A model generated the notes under the pieces. The model made no database searches and was not told the origin of the DNA. It saw only the letters and a list, made by a program, of their open reading frames with translations. A DNA stretch of 64,000 nt from Chloroflexota bacterium (GTDB taxonomy: Bacteria; Chloroflexota; Anaerolineae; Aggregatilineales; Phototrophicaceae): NCBI GenBank assembly GCA_028873975.1, contig JAPPMO010000032.1:1-64000 (forward strand). The letters are read 5' to 3'. Made by a program: the position numbers and the translations under genes. Of this stretch, positions 53,550-61,819 are shown piece by piece. Every line of letters starts with the position of its first letter. Position 1 is the stretch's first letter.

Positions 53550-53707
53550 GGAGTTGTTTGTTTTCTCGATTGGTTTCATAAGGGGCAAGGTTATAGTGTC
53601 TAACAGTTTCGCAAACAATAACAGACCGAATACTTCACGCATACGAATCTGCAAGCGCGTCGTGTATTATCAATGCCGCAACTCGAGACGAAAAGGCCAG
53701 GCAAAAG

Positions 53708-55099
53708 ATGAACAATCCCTACCAATACGCAATAGACAATCAAGATCGTTTCCTGGAGGAATACCAGGAACTGCTGCGCATCCGCACCATCAGCACACAA
53801 CCCCAACACGCCGGCGACGTCGCCCGCGCGGCTGAATGGCTGAAGGCGATGATGCTGAAGATCGGCATGCAGCGCGCCGAGGTCATTCTAATGCCGCAAG
53901 GACGTTGTCCGCTGGTTTTGGGCGAATGGGACGGCGCCGCAGACAATGCCCCGACCATATTGATCTATTGCCATTATGATGTGCAGCCGGCGGAAGTCGC
54001 CGATGGCTGGGACACCGAGCCCTTCGAGCCGACGATTAAGAACGGGAGGCTCTATTGCCGGGGCGCCGTCGACAGCAAACTGCACGTGATGTCCAATCTC
54101 AAGGCGGTGGAATCCTGGCTGGCTCAAGACGAGAAACCCAAGGTCAACATCAAAGTCGTGCTGGAAGGAGAGGAAGAATCCGGCTCGGAGAACATTAACG
54201 CTTTTGTCGCCCAGCACCCTGAGCGGCTGGCGGCCGATATCGCCATGATCTCCGACGGCGCGATTTTGGCGCCGGATCAACCGAGCCTGACCTATGGCCT
54301 GCGCGGCGTTACTGCGCTGGAATTGCACGTGAGCGCGCCTGTCAGCGACCTGCACAGCGGGCATTGGGGCGGCTCCGTGCACAATCCCATCCAAGCCCTA
54401 AGCGAGATTCTGGCGCAATTGCACGATGAAAACGGCACGGTGACGGTACCCGGCTTTTACGACGATGTTGATGATGTCAGCGCCAGAGATCGCGCCTTGC
54501 TGGAAAAAGCGGCGCCATTCTTGCAAGCCGAATGGGATGACGTCGTCAGCGCGCCGGCGGTCTGGGGCGAGTCGGAGTATATCTTGCCGGAAAGGCTGGG
54601 CGCGCGCCCCACGCTCGAGATCAACGGCATCCATGGCGGCTATACCGGCGCGGGCATGAAGACCGTGCTGCCGGCCCGAGCCTTCGCCAAGATCACCTGC
54701 AGGCTGGCGCCGCGGCAGGATCCTGCCCGCGTCCTGCGCTGTGTGGTGGAACACGTCAAAAGCATCGCGCCGGAGACGGTCAAGGTCGATTTTCAGTTCG
54801 GCGGTATGGGCGCCGAAGCGGTGCTGCTGGATGTCGATGGCCTGGCGATGCGGTCCGCCGCCGAGGCATACCGGCATGCCTGGGGCGTGGAGCCGGTCTT
54901 CGAGCGCTCCGGCGGCAGTGTGCCGATCGCCTTTGAGTGCATGAAGGTGGCGAAAGAGCTGGTGATCATGAGCTATGGGCTGAAGAGCGGCCGCGCGCAC
55001 GGTCCCAACGAGAATATCTACTTGCGCAATTTCTATAACGGGATTCAGGCGACGATCAAATTTATTGATGTGGTGGGAGAGGGGCGGGGTGGCGATTGA
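53708..55099 (+). CDS. M20-family metallopeptidase (dipeptidase-like)
   Basis: 463-residue di-zinc peptidase of the M20A/CNDP type. Metal and catalytic residues: His89 in YCHYDVQPAE, bridging Asp122 in RGAVDSK (a variant of the usual GxxDDK), Glu155-Glu156 in LEGEEESGS, and a His in the GRAHGPNENI segment near residue 440 that closes the site. The dimerisation domain is between about 195 and 310. Start at 53708, seven bases after AGGCAAA. It hydrolyses small peptides; dipeptide or beta-alanyl substrates cannot be told apart. Confidence 0.9.
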   Translation: MNNPYQYAIDNQDRFLEEYQELLRIRTISTQPQHAGDVARAAEWLKAMMLKIGMQRAEVILMPQGRCPLVLGEWDGAADNAPTILIYCHYDVQPAEVADGWDTEPFEPTIKNGRLYCRGAVDSKLHVMSNLKAVESWLAQDEKPKVNIKVVLEGEEESGSENINAFVAQHPERLAADIAMISDGAILAPDQPSLTYGLRGVTALELHVSAPVSDLHSGHWGGSVHNPIQALSEILAQLHDENGTVTVPGFYDDVDDVSARDRALLEKAAPFLQAEWDDVVSAPAVWGESEYILPERLGARPTLEINGIHGGYTGAGMKTVLPARAFAKITCRLAPRQDPARVLRCVVEHVKSIAPETVKVDFQFGGMGAEAVLLDVDGLAMRSAAEAYRHAWGVEPVFERSGGSVPIAFECMKVAKELVIMSYGLKSGRAHGPNENIYLRNFYNGIQATIKFIDVVGEGRGGD

Positions 55100-55302
55100 A
55101 AATGAGCAAGCCTGCCGCTATCAATATATCCATGACATAGCATGTTTCCAGAAGGTTGAAATCGGCCTCTCTTGCGAAAGCGCCCAATTTACAGCCATTT
55201 TACAGACAGTTTGCAGGCGCATAAAACTTTTCGCGGCGCCTTCGTTTAGACTGCGGGTGAATCTCTTGTCCAACGGTCATTTTATAAGGAGGAATACCCA
55301 AA

Positions 55303-56061
55303 ATGACACTCAAACGATTCACCCTGGTCCTGGCGCTGCTCGCGCTTTTGACGGCGGGCGTCAGCGCCCACGACGATTCCGGCATGAAGAGTTTCAGCCG
55401 TGTATCAATCCGGCACAATGCCTTCGCTTTCTGGCTCGACAACCCGACATTGCTGGAAGCGACCGGCTTGGAGGCCGAGGCTTTGCGCGCGGCGCTGATG
55501 GAGGGCTCCACAATTGCCGAACTGATCCAAGCCAATGAAGGCGATGTCGGAGCCGTGATCGCGGACATGAAGGCGCAAGCGACGGCAGCCATCAACGCGC
55601 GCGCCGCGTCATTCCTGGAAGGTCTTGAAGAGCGAGTCAGCGAGGACCTGAAGTCCAGCCATGCGCGGCGTGGTTTCTGGGGGCGGCGCTGGCATCGGCC
55701 CCCGCGCGTCTTTGCTTATGCCGGCGTGGGCGATACGGTCATGGAAGCGACCGGCTTGGACGCGGTTGATTTGCGTTCGGCGCTGGCGGCGGGCTCGACA
55801 GTCGCGGAATTGATCGAGGCCAACGGTGGCAATGTGGCGAGCGTCGGCGCTGGTATCACAGCGACAATCACGGATGCGGTCAATGCCGGGATAGCCGAGC
55901 GCGTGGACAGCCTGGAGGAGGATATCAGCGAGGCATTCAACAGCAACTATGCGGAGAAATGGCGCCGCTGGCGCAGGTTCCCGATGCCGCGCGGGTTCTT
56001 CGGGGGCTGGGGATTCGATAGCGCGCCGGACATGCAGAGCGCTGCGGCCGCCGACGGCTAA
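55303..56061 (+). CDS. Secreted protein with two tandem ATGL repeats
   Basis: 252 residues with a signal peptide (LVLALLALLTAGVSAHD). The mature part contains two copies of about 70 residues: LLEATGLEAEALRAALMEGS, with TIAELIQANEGDVGAV, and then VMEATGLDAVDLRSALAAGS, with TVAELIEANGGNVASV. Each copy is followed by a helix starting with an ADMKAQA- or GITATIT-like stretch. The linker is rich in Arg/Trp/Gly (RRGFWGRRWHRPPR), and so is the C-terminus. The repeat resembles the helical unit of several small secreted proteins of unknown function. The RBS AAGGAGG is well placed and a terminator follows. Confidence 0.75.
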   Translation: MTLKRFTLVLALLALLTAGVSAHDDSGMKSFSRVSIRHNAFAFWLDNPTLLEATGLEAEALRAALMEGSTIAELIQANEGDVGAVIADMKAQATAAINARAASFLEGLEERVSEDLKSSHARRGFWGRRWHRPPRVFAYAGVGDTVMEATGLDAVDLRSALAAGSTVAELIEANGGNVASVGAGITATITDAVNAGIAERVDSLEEDISEAFNSNYAEKWRRWRRFPMPRGFFGGWGFDSAPDMQSAAAADG

Positions 56062-56091
56062 ATCCAGTCGAGTACCAGTTCCAAAGGCAAC

Positions 56092-56127
56092 GGAAGCGCC
56101 GGGCTTGACCCGGCGCTTCCCGTGTTT
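56092..56127 (+). terminator. Strong hairpin terminator after the secreted repeat protein
   Basis: GGAAGCGCCGGG CTTGA CCCGGCGCTTCC, a perfect twelve-base-pair stem, followed by a weak T-rich tail (GTGTTTA). It separates the plus-strand gene ending at 56061 from the minus-strand gene ending at 56137 and could serve both strands. Confidence 0.65.
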
Positions 56128-56136
56128 AGGGGGCGC

Positions 56137-56526
56137 TCACACTGGCCAGCAGCCAGCCTCCAATACAATAGCTTCATCCTCGCCGGGCCAGGGCGGCGTC
56201 GTCGCGATCACAAATTCCAGCGGGACGTCGCCGGTATTGCGGAACTGAAAATGTGTGCCCAGCGGGATCGTCAGACTGACGCCGGGGCGCGCGTCCAGCA
56301 CTTGCTCGCGGCTGCCCTGCACCCGCCAGACCTGTCCCTGACCCCCCAGGAAATACCAGATTTCCTCGACAGTGCGGTGCGTCACGGGGATTGAGACGGC
56401 GCCAACGGGCAAGGTGCAATGCACGACGCTCGCGCCCTCCAATTGATGCAGAAGCCGTATCTCCGAGCCATCGGGCGCCAGCGCATCGTAATCGTCAGAG
56501 ACAACCCTGCTTTCGTAAAGCCGCAT
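56137..56526 (-). CDS. Cupin-domain protein
   Basis: 129-residue single cupin. The GX5HXH-like motif 1 is VTHRTVEEIWYFLGGQG and motif 2 follows as PGVSLTIPLGTHFQFRN, both on a beta-barrel. The metal ligands look incomplete (one His and Glu in motif 1, one His in motif 2), so it may be a sugar isomerase or regulator type. It is 12 bases downstream of the 2-hydroxyacid dehydrogenase gene and on the same strand, probably in one operon. Confidence 0.85.
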   Translation of the reverse strand: MRLYESRVVSDDYDALAPDGSEIRLLHQLEGASVVHCTLPVGAVSIPVTHRTVEEIWYFLGGQGQVWRVQGSREQVLDARPGVSLTIPLGTHFQFRNTGDVPLEFVIATTPPWPGEDEAIVLEAGCWPV

Positions 56527-56538
56527 CCTTACCCACCC

Positions 56539-57552
56539 TCACATCGCTTCCCAGCGCGCCCGTACTGTATCCCAGACTTCGCCATTGATCAGATTGGGCG
56601 GGCGCTCGCCGCGCAGGACTTGCAAGATCTGTTCCATGGCATGCACAAACAGGCGCCGCCTTCCCAGTACCGACGCGCCGCCAATATGCGGAAGGATGAC
56701 CACATTGTCGCGCTTGAGCAGGGGATTGTCCGGCAATGGCGGCTCAACTATAGTGACATCCAAGCCCGCGCCGAATAGCTGGTCACTGTCGAGCGCGGCA
56801 GCCAGCGCGTCCTCATCCACCAGTTTCCCGCGCGATACATTGACGAAGATCGCGCCCCGCTTCATCTGCGCGAAGCGCTCGGCGTTCATGAAGCCACGTG
56901 TGCGCTCATTCAGCGGCAGGTGAAGCGAAAGTACATCGGAACTGCCCAGCAGGGCTTCCAGCGATTCGGCGCGGGCGACATCCAGTTGCGCGAACCGTTC
57001 ATCGCTGATATGGGGATCGTAGGCGGCGACCGTCATGCCCAGGGCTGCCCCGACGCGGGCGACGCGTCCGCCGATCCGCCCCAAGCCGACCAAGCCAAGT
57101 TGCTTGCGGGCCAACTCGATGCCTACATAGACATCCCAGGCGCTCAGTTTCTCGCCTCGGTCAAGCGCGCGCGCCAGGTCATTTTCGATCCGTTTGACGC
57201 TGCGCGCCACATTCATCATCAGCGCGATTGCGGTCTCGGCAGTAGGGATGGTAGGCGCGTCCGGCGCGTTCACAACCGCAATCCCCCGTTTGGTCGCGGC
57301 AGCGACATCCACCGCGTCGTAGCCGATGCCCGTGCGCGAGATAACCAACAAATGCGGCGCGCGGTCCATGGCGGCGCTGTCGTAGACTCTGCCGCCCGCC
57401 ATCACGCCATGAGCGAGCTCCAGCTGATGATAAGGATCCAGATCCACTTGGTCGCCCGGGCAGATGCCCGCCGCGACATCTTCGAACATGCTTAAGTGTT
57501 CCTGGGGCACATCGCGTTCAAACCAAATTCGGTACATCCGCTGCGCTTTCAT
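56539..57552 (-). CDS. D-isomer specific 2-hydroxyacid dehydrogenase
   Basis: 337 residues. The NAD loop is GLVGLGRIGGRVARVGAAL, the catalytic Arg is in NVSRGKLVDEDAL, and the His/Glu in the LPHIGGAS segment; the motif order and spacing fit the 2-hydroxyacid dehydrogenase family. It reduces a 2-keto acid, for example glyoxylate or hydroxypyruvate, or a phosphonate-type product; the substrate is open. ATG 57552 is preferred over the TTG at 57561. It is between the cupin and aldolase genes in one minus-strand row. Confidence 0.9.
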   Translation of the reverse strand: MKAQRMYRIWFERDVPQEHLSMFEDVAAGICPGDQVDLDPYHQLELAHGVMAGGRVYDSAAMDRAPHLLVISRTGIGYDAVDVAAATKRGIAVVNAPDAPTIPTAETAIALMMNVARSVKRIENDLARALDRGEKLSAWDVYVGIELARKQLGLVGLGRIGGRVARVGAALGMTVAAYDPHISDERFAQLDVARAESLEALLGSSDVLSLHLPLNERTRGFMNAERFAQMKRGAIFVNVSRGKLVDEDALAAALDSDQLFGAGLDVTIVEPPLPDNPLLKRDNVVILPHIGGASVLGRRRLFVHAMEQILQVLRGERPPNLINGEVWDTVRARWEAM

Positions 57553-57578
57553 GTCGTTCAATTAGCAGTTTCGCGAGG

Positions 57579-58388
57579 CTAGAAGTGCACGTTTTCGTCG
57601 ATGATCTGCCCGGCATCGTCCGTCGCCTCCCGGATGGCTTTGAACTCCGCGGTCAGCGCGCGATTGAAAGAGGAGATATCCGAACTGTGCATGACCAGGT
57701 TGGCGCCGGCTTTGATCCATTCGATCTCGTGATGCGTGAAATTGTGATGGATGCCGACGCCGACATTGCGCGCGCGCGCCGTCGTGATGATCGTGCGGAT
57801 CGCATCGTCGAAAACCGGATGATCATATTGTTCCGGCAAACCCAGACTGCAGGAAAGATCGTGGGGACCGACCAGCGCGCAATCGACAGAGGGCACGCTG
57901 AGGATCTCGTCGAGCCGCTCCAGGGCCGGCACGCTTTCGATGTTGACGAAGAGGGCTTTGTTGGCGTTGCGCGCCGCCAGGTAGTCCCTCAATTGCGGCT
58001 CCAATTCGATCTCGCCGTCCAGCGCGGCGCGCAGCCGCTCGCCCTTGAGCGGACCCATTTTGACGGCGCCGCCCAGGACCTTGGCTTGTTCCGGGGATTC
58101 GACATAGGGCGCGATAATGCCATGCGCGCCGCCATCCAGCACCATCTGCGCCAGATAGGGGTCGGGCTCGGGGATGCGCACCACCGGCGCCAAATCAAGC
58201 GCGCTGAAGGCTTGACAGAGCCAGGAAACCGTCTCCCGGTCCTGGGGCGTATGCTCGGTATCGATGAAGACCATGTCCAGATCGAGGTTCGTAACCACGC
58301 GCGGCCAGATCGGCGAGGGCGAATAAATCGCCGTGCCATAGACCCGTTCACCGGCGCGGAGCGCTTGTATCAGTTGCTGTCCATTCAT
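57579..58388 (-). CDS. HpcH/HpaI-type class II aldolase
   Basis: 269-residue TIM-barrel aldolase that cleaves 2-keto-3-deoxy sugar acids or 4-hydroxy-2-oxo acids to pyruvate and an aldehyde. Metal-binding and active-site motifs are FIDTEHTPQD, RIPEPDPYLAQMVLDGGA, and the VGPHDLSCSLGLP segment with the conserved Asp. It supplies the aldol cleavage step for the sugar acid dehydratases at 17.9 and 24.5 kb. The start at 58388 is chosen over an upstream in-frame TTG/ATG because it matches family length. Confidence 0.9.
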   Translation of the reverse strand: MNGQQLIQALRAGERVYGTAIYSPSPIWPRVVTNLDLDMVFIDTEHTPQDRETVSWLCQAFSALDLAPVVRIPEPDPYLAQMVLDGGAHGIIAPYVESPEQAKVLGGAVKMGPLKGERLRAALDGEIELEPQLRDYLAARNANKALFVNIESVPALERLDEILSVPSVDCALVGPHDLSCSLGLPEQYDHPVFDDAIRTIITTARARNVGVGIHHNFTHHEIEWIKAGANLVMHSSDISSFNRALTAEFKAIREATDDAGQIIDENVHF

Positions 58389-58473
58389 CCTGTTTTCTCT
58401 TGAATTTGTAGTCGGCAAAAGGCTAGGCAGATATTAGCCGCAGCGCGGTGATTATGCAACCAGCGCGCAACTG

Positions 58474-58617
58474 GATAGTGTATCCTTTTCGGTTGATATT
58501 CAAATGAGCCGAATATAGTTTCACCACAAAAACACGAAGGACACAAAGAAAACGACTATTTCGCAAACAATTCTCGGCGCCCCCGGTGGTTAAAATAATC
58601 TGGTGCGATTGCTCTGC
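58474..58617. repeat. Family A hybrid element with unlike ends
   Basis: About 144 bases in the 305-base gap between divergent genes. The left end (ATAGTGTATCC, then TTCGGTTGATATTCAAATGA) matches the ends of the 17521-17720 copy. The right end (TGGTGCGATTGCTCTGC) matches the 36857-37172 copy. The arms are CACCACAAAAACACGAAGG and the inverted CTCGGCGCCCCCGGTGG. The ends come from different subtypes, so the copy looks like a recombinant. Confidence 0.7.
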
Positions 58618-58693
58618 ATCATGCCCGCACAGTAGTTGATTACATGGTCGGTTTATGCGACACTGCCCCTACCCGACAGGAAGGACAGACACC

Positions 58694-59725
58694 ATGCGAC
58701 TGGGACTGATGGTCGGCTATTCCGGCGCGCGCATTGATTTGCCGATGGACCTCATCCGCGAAGCGGACCGGCTGGGTTATCACGCCGTCTGGACCTCGGA
58801 AGCCTACGGGTCCGACTGCGTCAGTCCCCTGGCCTGGATCGGCGCGCTGACGGAGAACATCAAGCTGGGCACAGCCATCATGCAGATGCCGGCGCGCAGC
58901 CCGGCCATGACCGCCATGACCGCTATCACGCTCGATCAATTGTCCGGCGGGCGGGCGCTGCTGGGGCTGGGACTCTCGGGTCCCCAAGTCGTAGAAGGCT
59001 GGCATGGGCGCCCTTACGGCAAGTCCCTGGCGAAGACGCGCGAATACCTGGCGATCCTGCGGCAAATTCTGGCGCGCGAAGCGCCACTGGCGCATGAGGG
59101 CGAGCACTATCAGATTCCCTACCAAGGCGATGACGCCACCGGGTTGGGCAGGCCGCTCAAGAGCATCGTTCATGGCCGCGCCGATATGCCGATTTATCTG
59201 GCCTCGATTGGTCCCAAGAATGTCGCGCTGACCGCGGAAATCGCCGATGGCTGGCTGCCGATTTTCTTTTCGCCGGCCGCCTATGACGATTGCTACCGCG
59301 ACGCGCTGCAAGCGGGCTTTGCCAAAGCGGGAGCGGGCAAAAGCCGCGCCGATTTCGATATCGCGGCCTCGGTCACCGTAATCATCGAAGAGGACCTGGA
59401 AGCGGCCTACAACCAGATCAAGCCGGTACTGGCGCTGTATATCGGCGGCATGGGCGCCAAAGGCAAGAATTTCTATTACGATTTGGCTTGCCGCTACGGT
59501 TTCTCCGAGGCGGCGGACAGGATCCAGGAACTCTATCTGGTTGGGCGCAAGGGAGAGGCAGTGATGGCGGCGCCCGACGCACTGGCGGACGCGGTGGCGC
59601 TGGTTGGATCAAAAGACCGTATCCGCGACCGGATTCAGCTCTGGCGGGATTGCCCGGTTGATACGCTTAACATCACGGCTTGCAGCGTCGATACGATTCG
59701 CTTCATGGCGGAATTGCTGCTTTAG
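58694..59725 (+). CDS. LLM-class flavin-dependent oxidoreductase, F420-type
   Basis: 343-residue luciferase-like monooxygenase-fold protein. It opens with [14 protein letters not shown], has an [21 protein letters not shown] stretch, and a [17 protein letters not shown] loop typical of F420-dependent members. C-terminal helices include a [19 protein letters not shown] segment ([15 protein letters not shown]). The reaction is unknown; reduction or oxidation of an alcohol or aldehyde with coenzyme F420 is likely. ATG 58694 has AGGAAGGA upstream. It is followed by the dihydrouridine synthase. Confidence 0.9.
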   Translation: MRLGLMVGYSGARIDLPMDLIREADRLGYHAVWTSEAYGSDCVSPLAWIGALTENIKLGTAIMQMPARSPAMTAMTAITLDQLSGGRALLGLGLSGPQVVEGWHGRPYGKSLAKTREYLAILRQILAREAPLAHEGEHYQIPYQGDDATGLGRPLKSIVHGRADMPIYLASIGPKNVALTAEIADGWLPIFFSPAAYDDCYRDALQAGFAKAGAGKSRADFDIAASVTVIIEEDLEAAYNQIKPVLALYIGGMGAKGKNFYYDLACRYGFSEAADRIQELYLVGRKGEAVMAAPDALADAVALVGSKDRIRDRIQLWRDCPVDTLNITACSVDTIRFMAELLL

Positions 59726-59742
59726 CCTCGTAGAGAGAAAAC

Positions 59743-60753
59743 ATGCTGGCGACGAGAAATGCGGGACTGAAATCGCTGCAAATTGGCGACATCACGATTG
59801 ATACGCCATTGTTGCTGGCGCCGATGGCCGGGCACAGCAATTACGCGCTGCGCCATCTCTGCCGCGAACTGGGCGGCTGCGGTCTGGTCTGTACCGAACT
59901 CATCAGCAGCAATATCATCAAGAATTCACGGGCCCGCGCCCTGCAGCGCTTCGACTGGCGGGCCAGCGAGCGCCCGGTGGCGGCGCAGCTATTCGGCGTC
60001 GATCCGGCGATCGTCGCCGAAGCCGCGCGCGTGGTGGTCGACCATGGCGCCGATATCGTCGATATCAATATGGGCTGCTGGGTGCCGAAGATCGCCAAGA
60101 AGGGCGGGGGCGCCGCTCTCCTGCGCGACCTGAAAAAAGCGACAGCGGTGGTGGCGGCCGTTGTGGAAGCGGTGACCGTACCGGTGACGGTCAAAGTGCG
60201 CAGCGGCTTTGAAGACGGCCTGGTGACGGCGGTTCCCTTTGCCCGGGCGGCGGAAGCAGTAGGGGCGAAAGCGGTGGCGGTGCATGCGCGCTTCGCCGGG
60301 CAGGGTCACGGCGGCGCTGCCGACTGGGATGTCATCGCGGCGGTCAAGGAGGCCACGTCAGATATGCCGATCATCGGCAACGGCGACGTGCGCTCGGGGG
60401 TCGACGCCTCGCGGATGCTGGAAGAAACCGGCTGCGACGGCGTGATGGTCGGTCGCGCGGCTTTAGGACGTCCCTGGCTCTTTCATCATATCGAAGTCTA
60501 TCTGACGACCGGCATCCAACTGCCCGAACCAGCGCGCGCCGAACGGGCGCGCATCGCGCTGCGACATGCGCAACTGACGCTTGAGACGACGACCCTGCCG
60601 GAGCACAGGGCGATACTGGAAATGCGCGGACAGATTTCCAAGTATCGTCTGGACGCGCCCGGGTCGCGTCAAGTGAGGAATCGCCTGGTCAGAATTGAAT
60701 CATATGTTGAGTTGGAGTCGATCCTGAATGAAGTGGCGGCCAGCGAAGATTAG
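59743..60753 (+). CDS. tRNA-dihydrouridine synthase (Dus)
   Basis: Reduces uridine in the tRNA D-loop with FMN and NAD(P)H. 336 residues. The barrel has the FMN loop LLLAPMAGHSNYALRHLC and the QLFG strand, and the active-site Cys112 is in NMGCWVPKIAKKGGGAALL. The usual sequence at this point has Pro after Cys (MGCPVPK); here it is Trp, which is rare. The C-terminal helical part is of DusB type. The gene is 17 bases after the LLM gene and overlaps the reading region of the next gene's leader. Confidence 0.9.
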   Translation: MLATRNAGLKSLQIGDITIDTPLLLAPMAGHSNYALRHLCRELGGCGLVCTELISSNIIKNSRARALQRFDWRASERPVAAQLFGVDPAIVAEAARVVVDHGADIVDINMGCWVPKIAKKGGGAALLRDLKKATAVVAAVVEAVTVPVTVKVRSGFEDGLVTAVPFARAAEAVGAKAVAVHARFAGQGHGGAADWDVIAAVKEATSDMPIIGNGDVRSGVDASRMLEETGCDGVMVGRAALGRPWLFHHIEVYLTTGIQLPEPARAERARIALRHAQLTLETTTLPEHRAILEMRGQISKYRLDAPGSRQVRNRLVRIESYVELESILNEVAASED

Positions 60754-60814
60754 ACGGAACGGCGCGACTTCCGCTGTAAATGACTCCAAAAGGACAAAAC
60801 CGAAGGAAGCATCC

Positions 60815-61768
60815 ATGACCTATCTCATCACTGGCGGAGCGGGCTTTATCGGCAGCCATGTGGCCGAAGCGCTTCTGCAACGCGGCGAGCGCGTGCTTGT
60901 CATCGACAACTTCAACGACTACTACGATCCCGCCATCAAGCGCGGGAATGCCGCGCGGCTCGGCAACTACGAGAATCTCAAGCTGATCGAGGGCGACATC
61001 CGCGACCTGGCGCTGCTGGAGCGGCTTTTCGCCGACGAGGCGATTAGTCATGTGGCGCATCTGGCGGCAATGCCCGGCGTGCGCGCCAGCGTCGCGCAGG
61101 TTCGCCTGTACATGGATGTCAACCTGACCGGCAGCATGAACCTCCTGGAAACCAGCAAAACCAACGGGGTCAAGCAATTTGTGCTGGCTTCGACCTCGTC
61201 GGTCTACGGCAAGACCGAAGTCCTGCCTTTCATCGAAAGCGATAGCGCGGACCGCCCGCTGGCCGCCTATCCCGCCAGCAAACGCGCTGCCGAGCTCCTG
61301 GCGCATACCTATCACAACCTGGTCAACATGAACGTTACAGTCTTGCGCTTTTTCAACGTTTACGGGCCGGCCGGGCGCCCGGACATGATGCCCTGGAAGC
61401 TGATGGACGCGACGCAGTCGGGCGACGTCATCAAGCTGTTTAACGACGGCGATATTCACCGCGACTGGACCTATATCTCGGACACGGTGGGGGGCGTGCT
61501 GGCGGCGCTGGACAAGCCCCTGGGTTACCAGGTCATCAATCTCGGCTGCGGCGCGCCCATCTCGCTGTCGGACTTTGTGGAAATCATCGAAGAGTACGCC
61601 GGGCGAACCATCAACAAGCTCTCCGTGCCCACGCCGCCCAGCGACCCGCCGATCACCTACTGCGACAACAGCAAAGCGCGCGAGCTGCTCGGCTTCGCGC
61701 CGACGGTGAGTACGCGAGACGGTCTCTGGCGCACCTGGGAGTGGTATCGGGAGTTTCAAGGGATATAG
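60815..61768 (+). CDS. NAD-dependent sugar epimerase, UDP-glucuronate 4-epimerase-like
   Basis: 317-residue extended SDR. The NAD loop is ITGGAGFIGSHVAEALL at the N-terminus, followed by VIDNFNDYYDPAIKRGN, a start that is typical of GalE/UGlcAE-type UDP-glucuronate epimerases. The catalytic Ser-Tyr-Lys set is STSSVYG and AAYPASKRAAE. It interconverts a UDP-sugar or related nucleotide sugar. The start at 60815 is preceded by AAGGAA, and the upstream in-frame stretch overlaps the Dus gene. Confidence 0.9.
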   Translation: MTYLITGGAGFIGSHVAEALLQRGERVLVIDNFNDYYDPAIKRGNAARLGNYENLKLIEGDIRDLALLERLFADEAISHVAHLAAMPGVRASVAQVRLYMDVNLTGSMNLLETSKTNGVKQFVLASTSSVYGKTEVLPFIESDSADRPLAAYPASKRAAELLAHTYHNLVNMNVTVLRFFNVYGPAGRPDMMPWKLMDATQSGDVIKLFNDGDIHRDWTYISDTVGGVLAALDKPLGYQVINLGCGAPISLSDFVEIIEEYAGRTINKLSVPTPPSDPPITYCDNSKARELLGFAPTVSTRDGLWRTWEWYREFQGI

Positions 61769-61819
61769 CCGGTTACGCGCTCCGTGTTAGCGTGCCGCGC
61801 TTTAGTCCACAGTTTTTGC

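Noticed and set aside
2670..58617. Possible CRISPR array or tRNA in the CACAGAG repeat regions
   Set aside because: Units are neither regularly spaced direct repeats with spacers nor cloverleaf-like; they are inverted arms. No cas genes or tRNA were seen.
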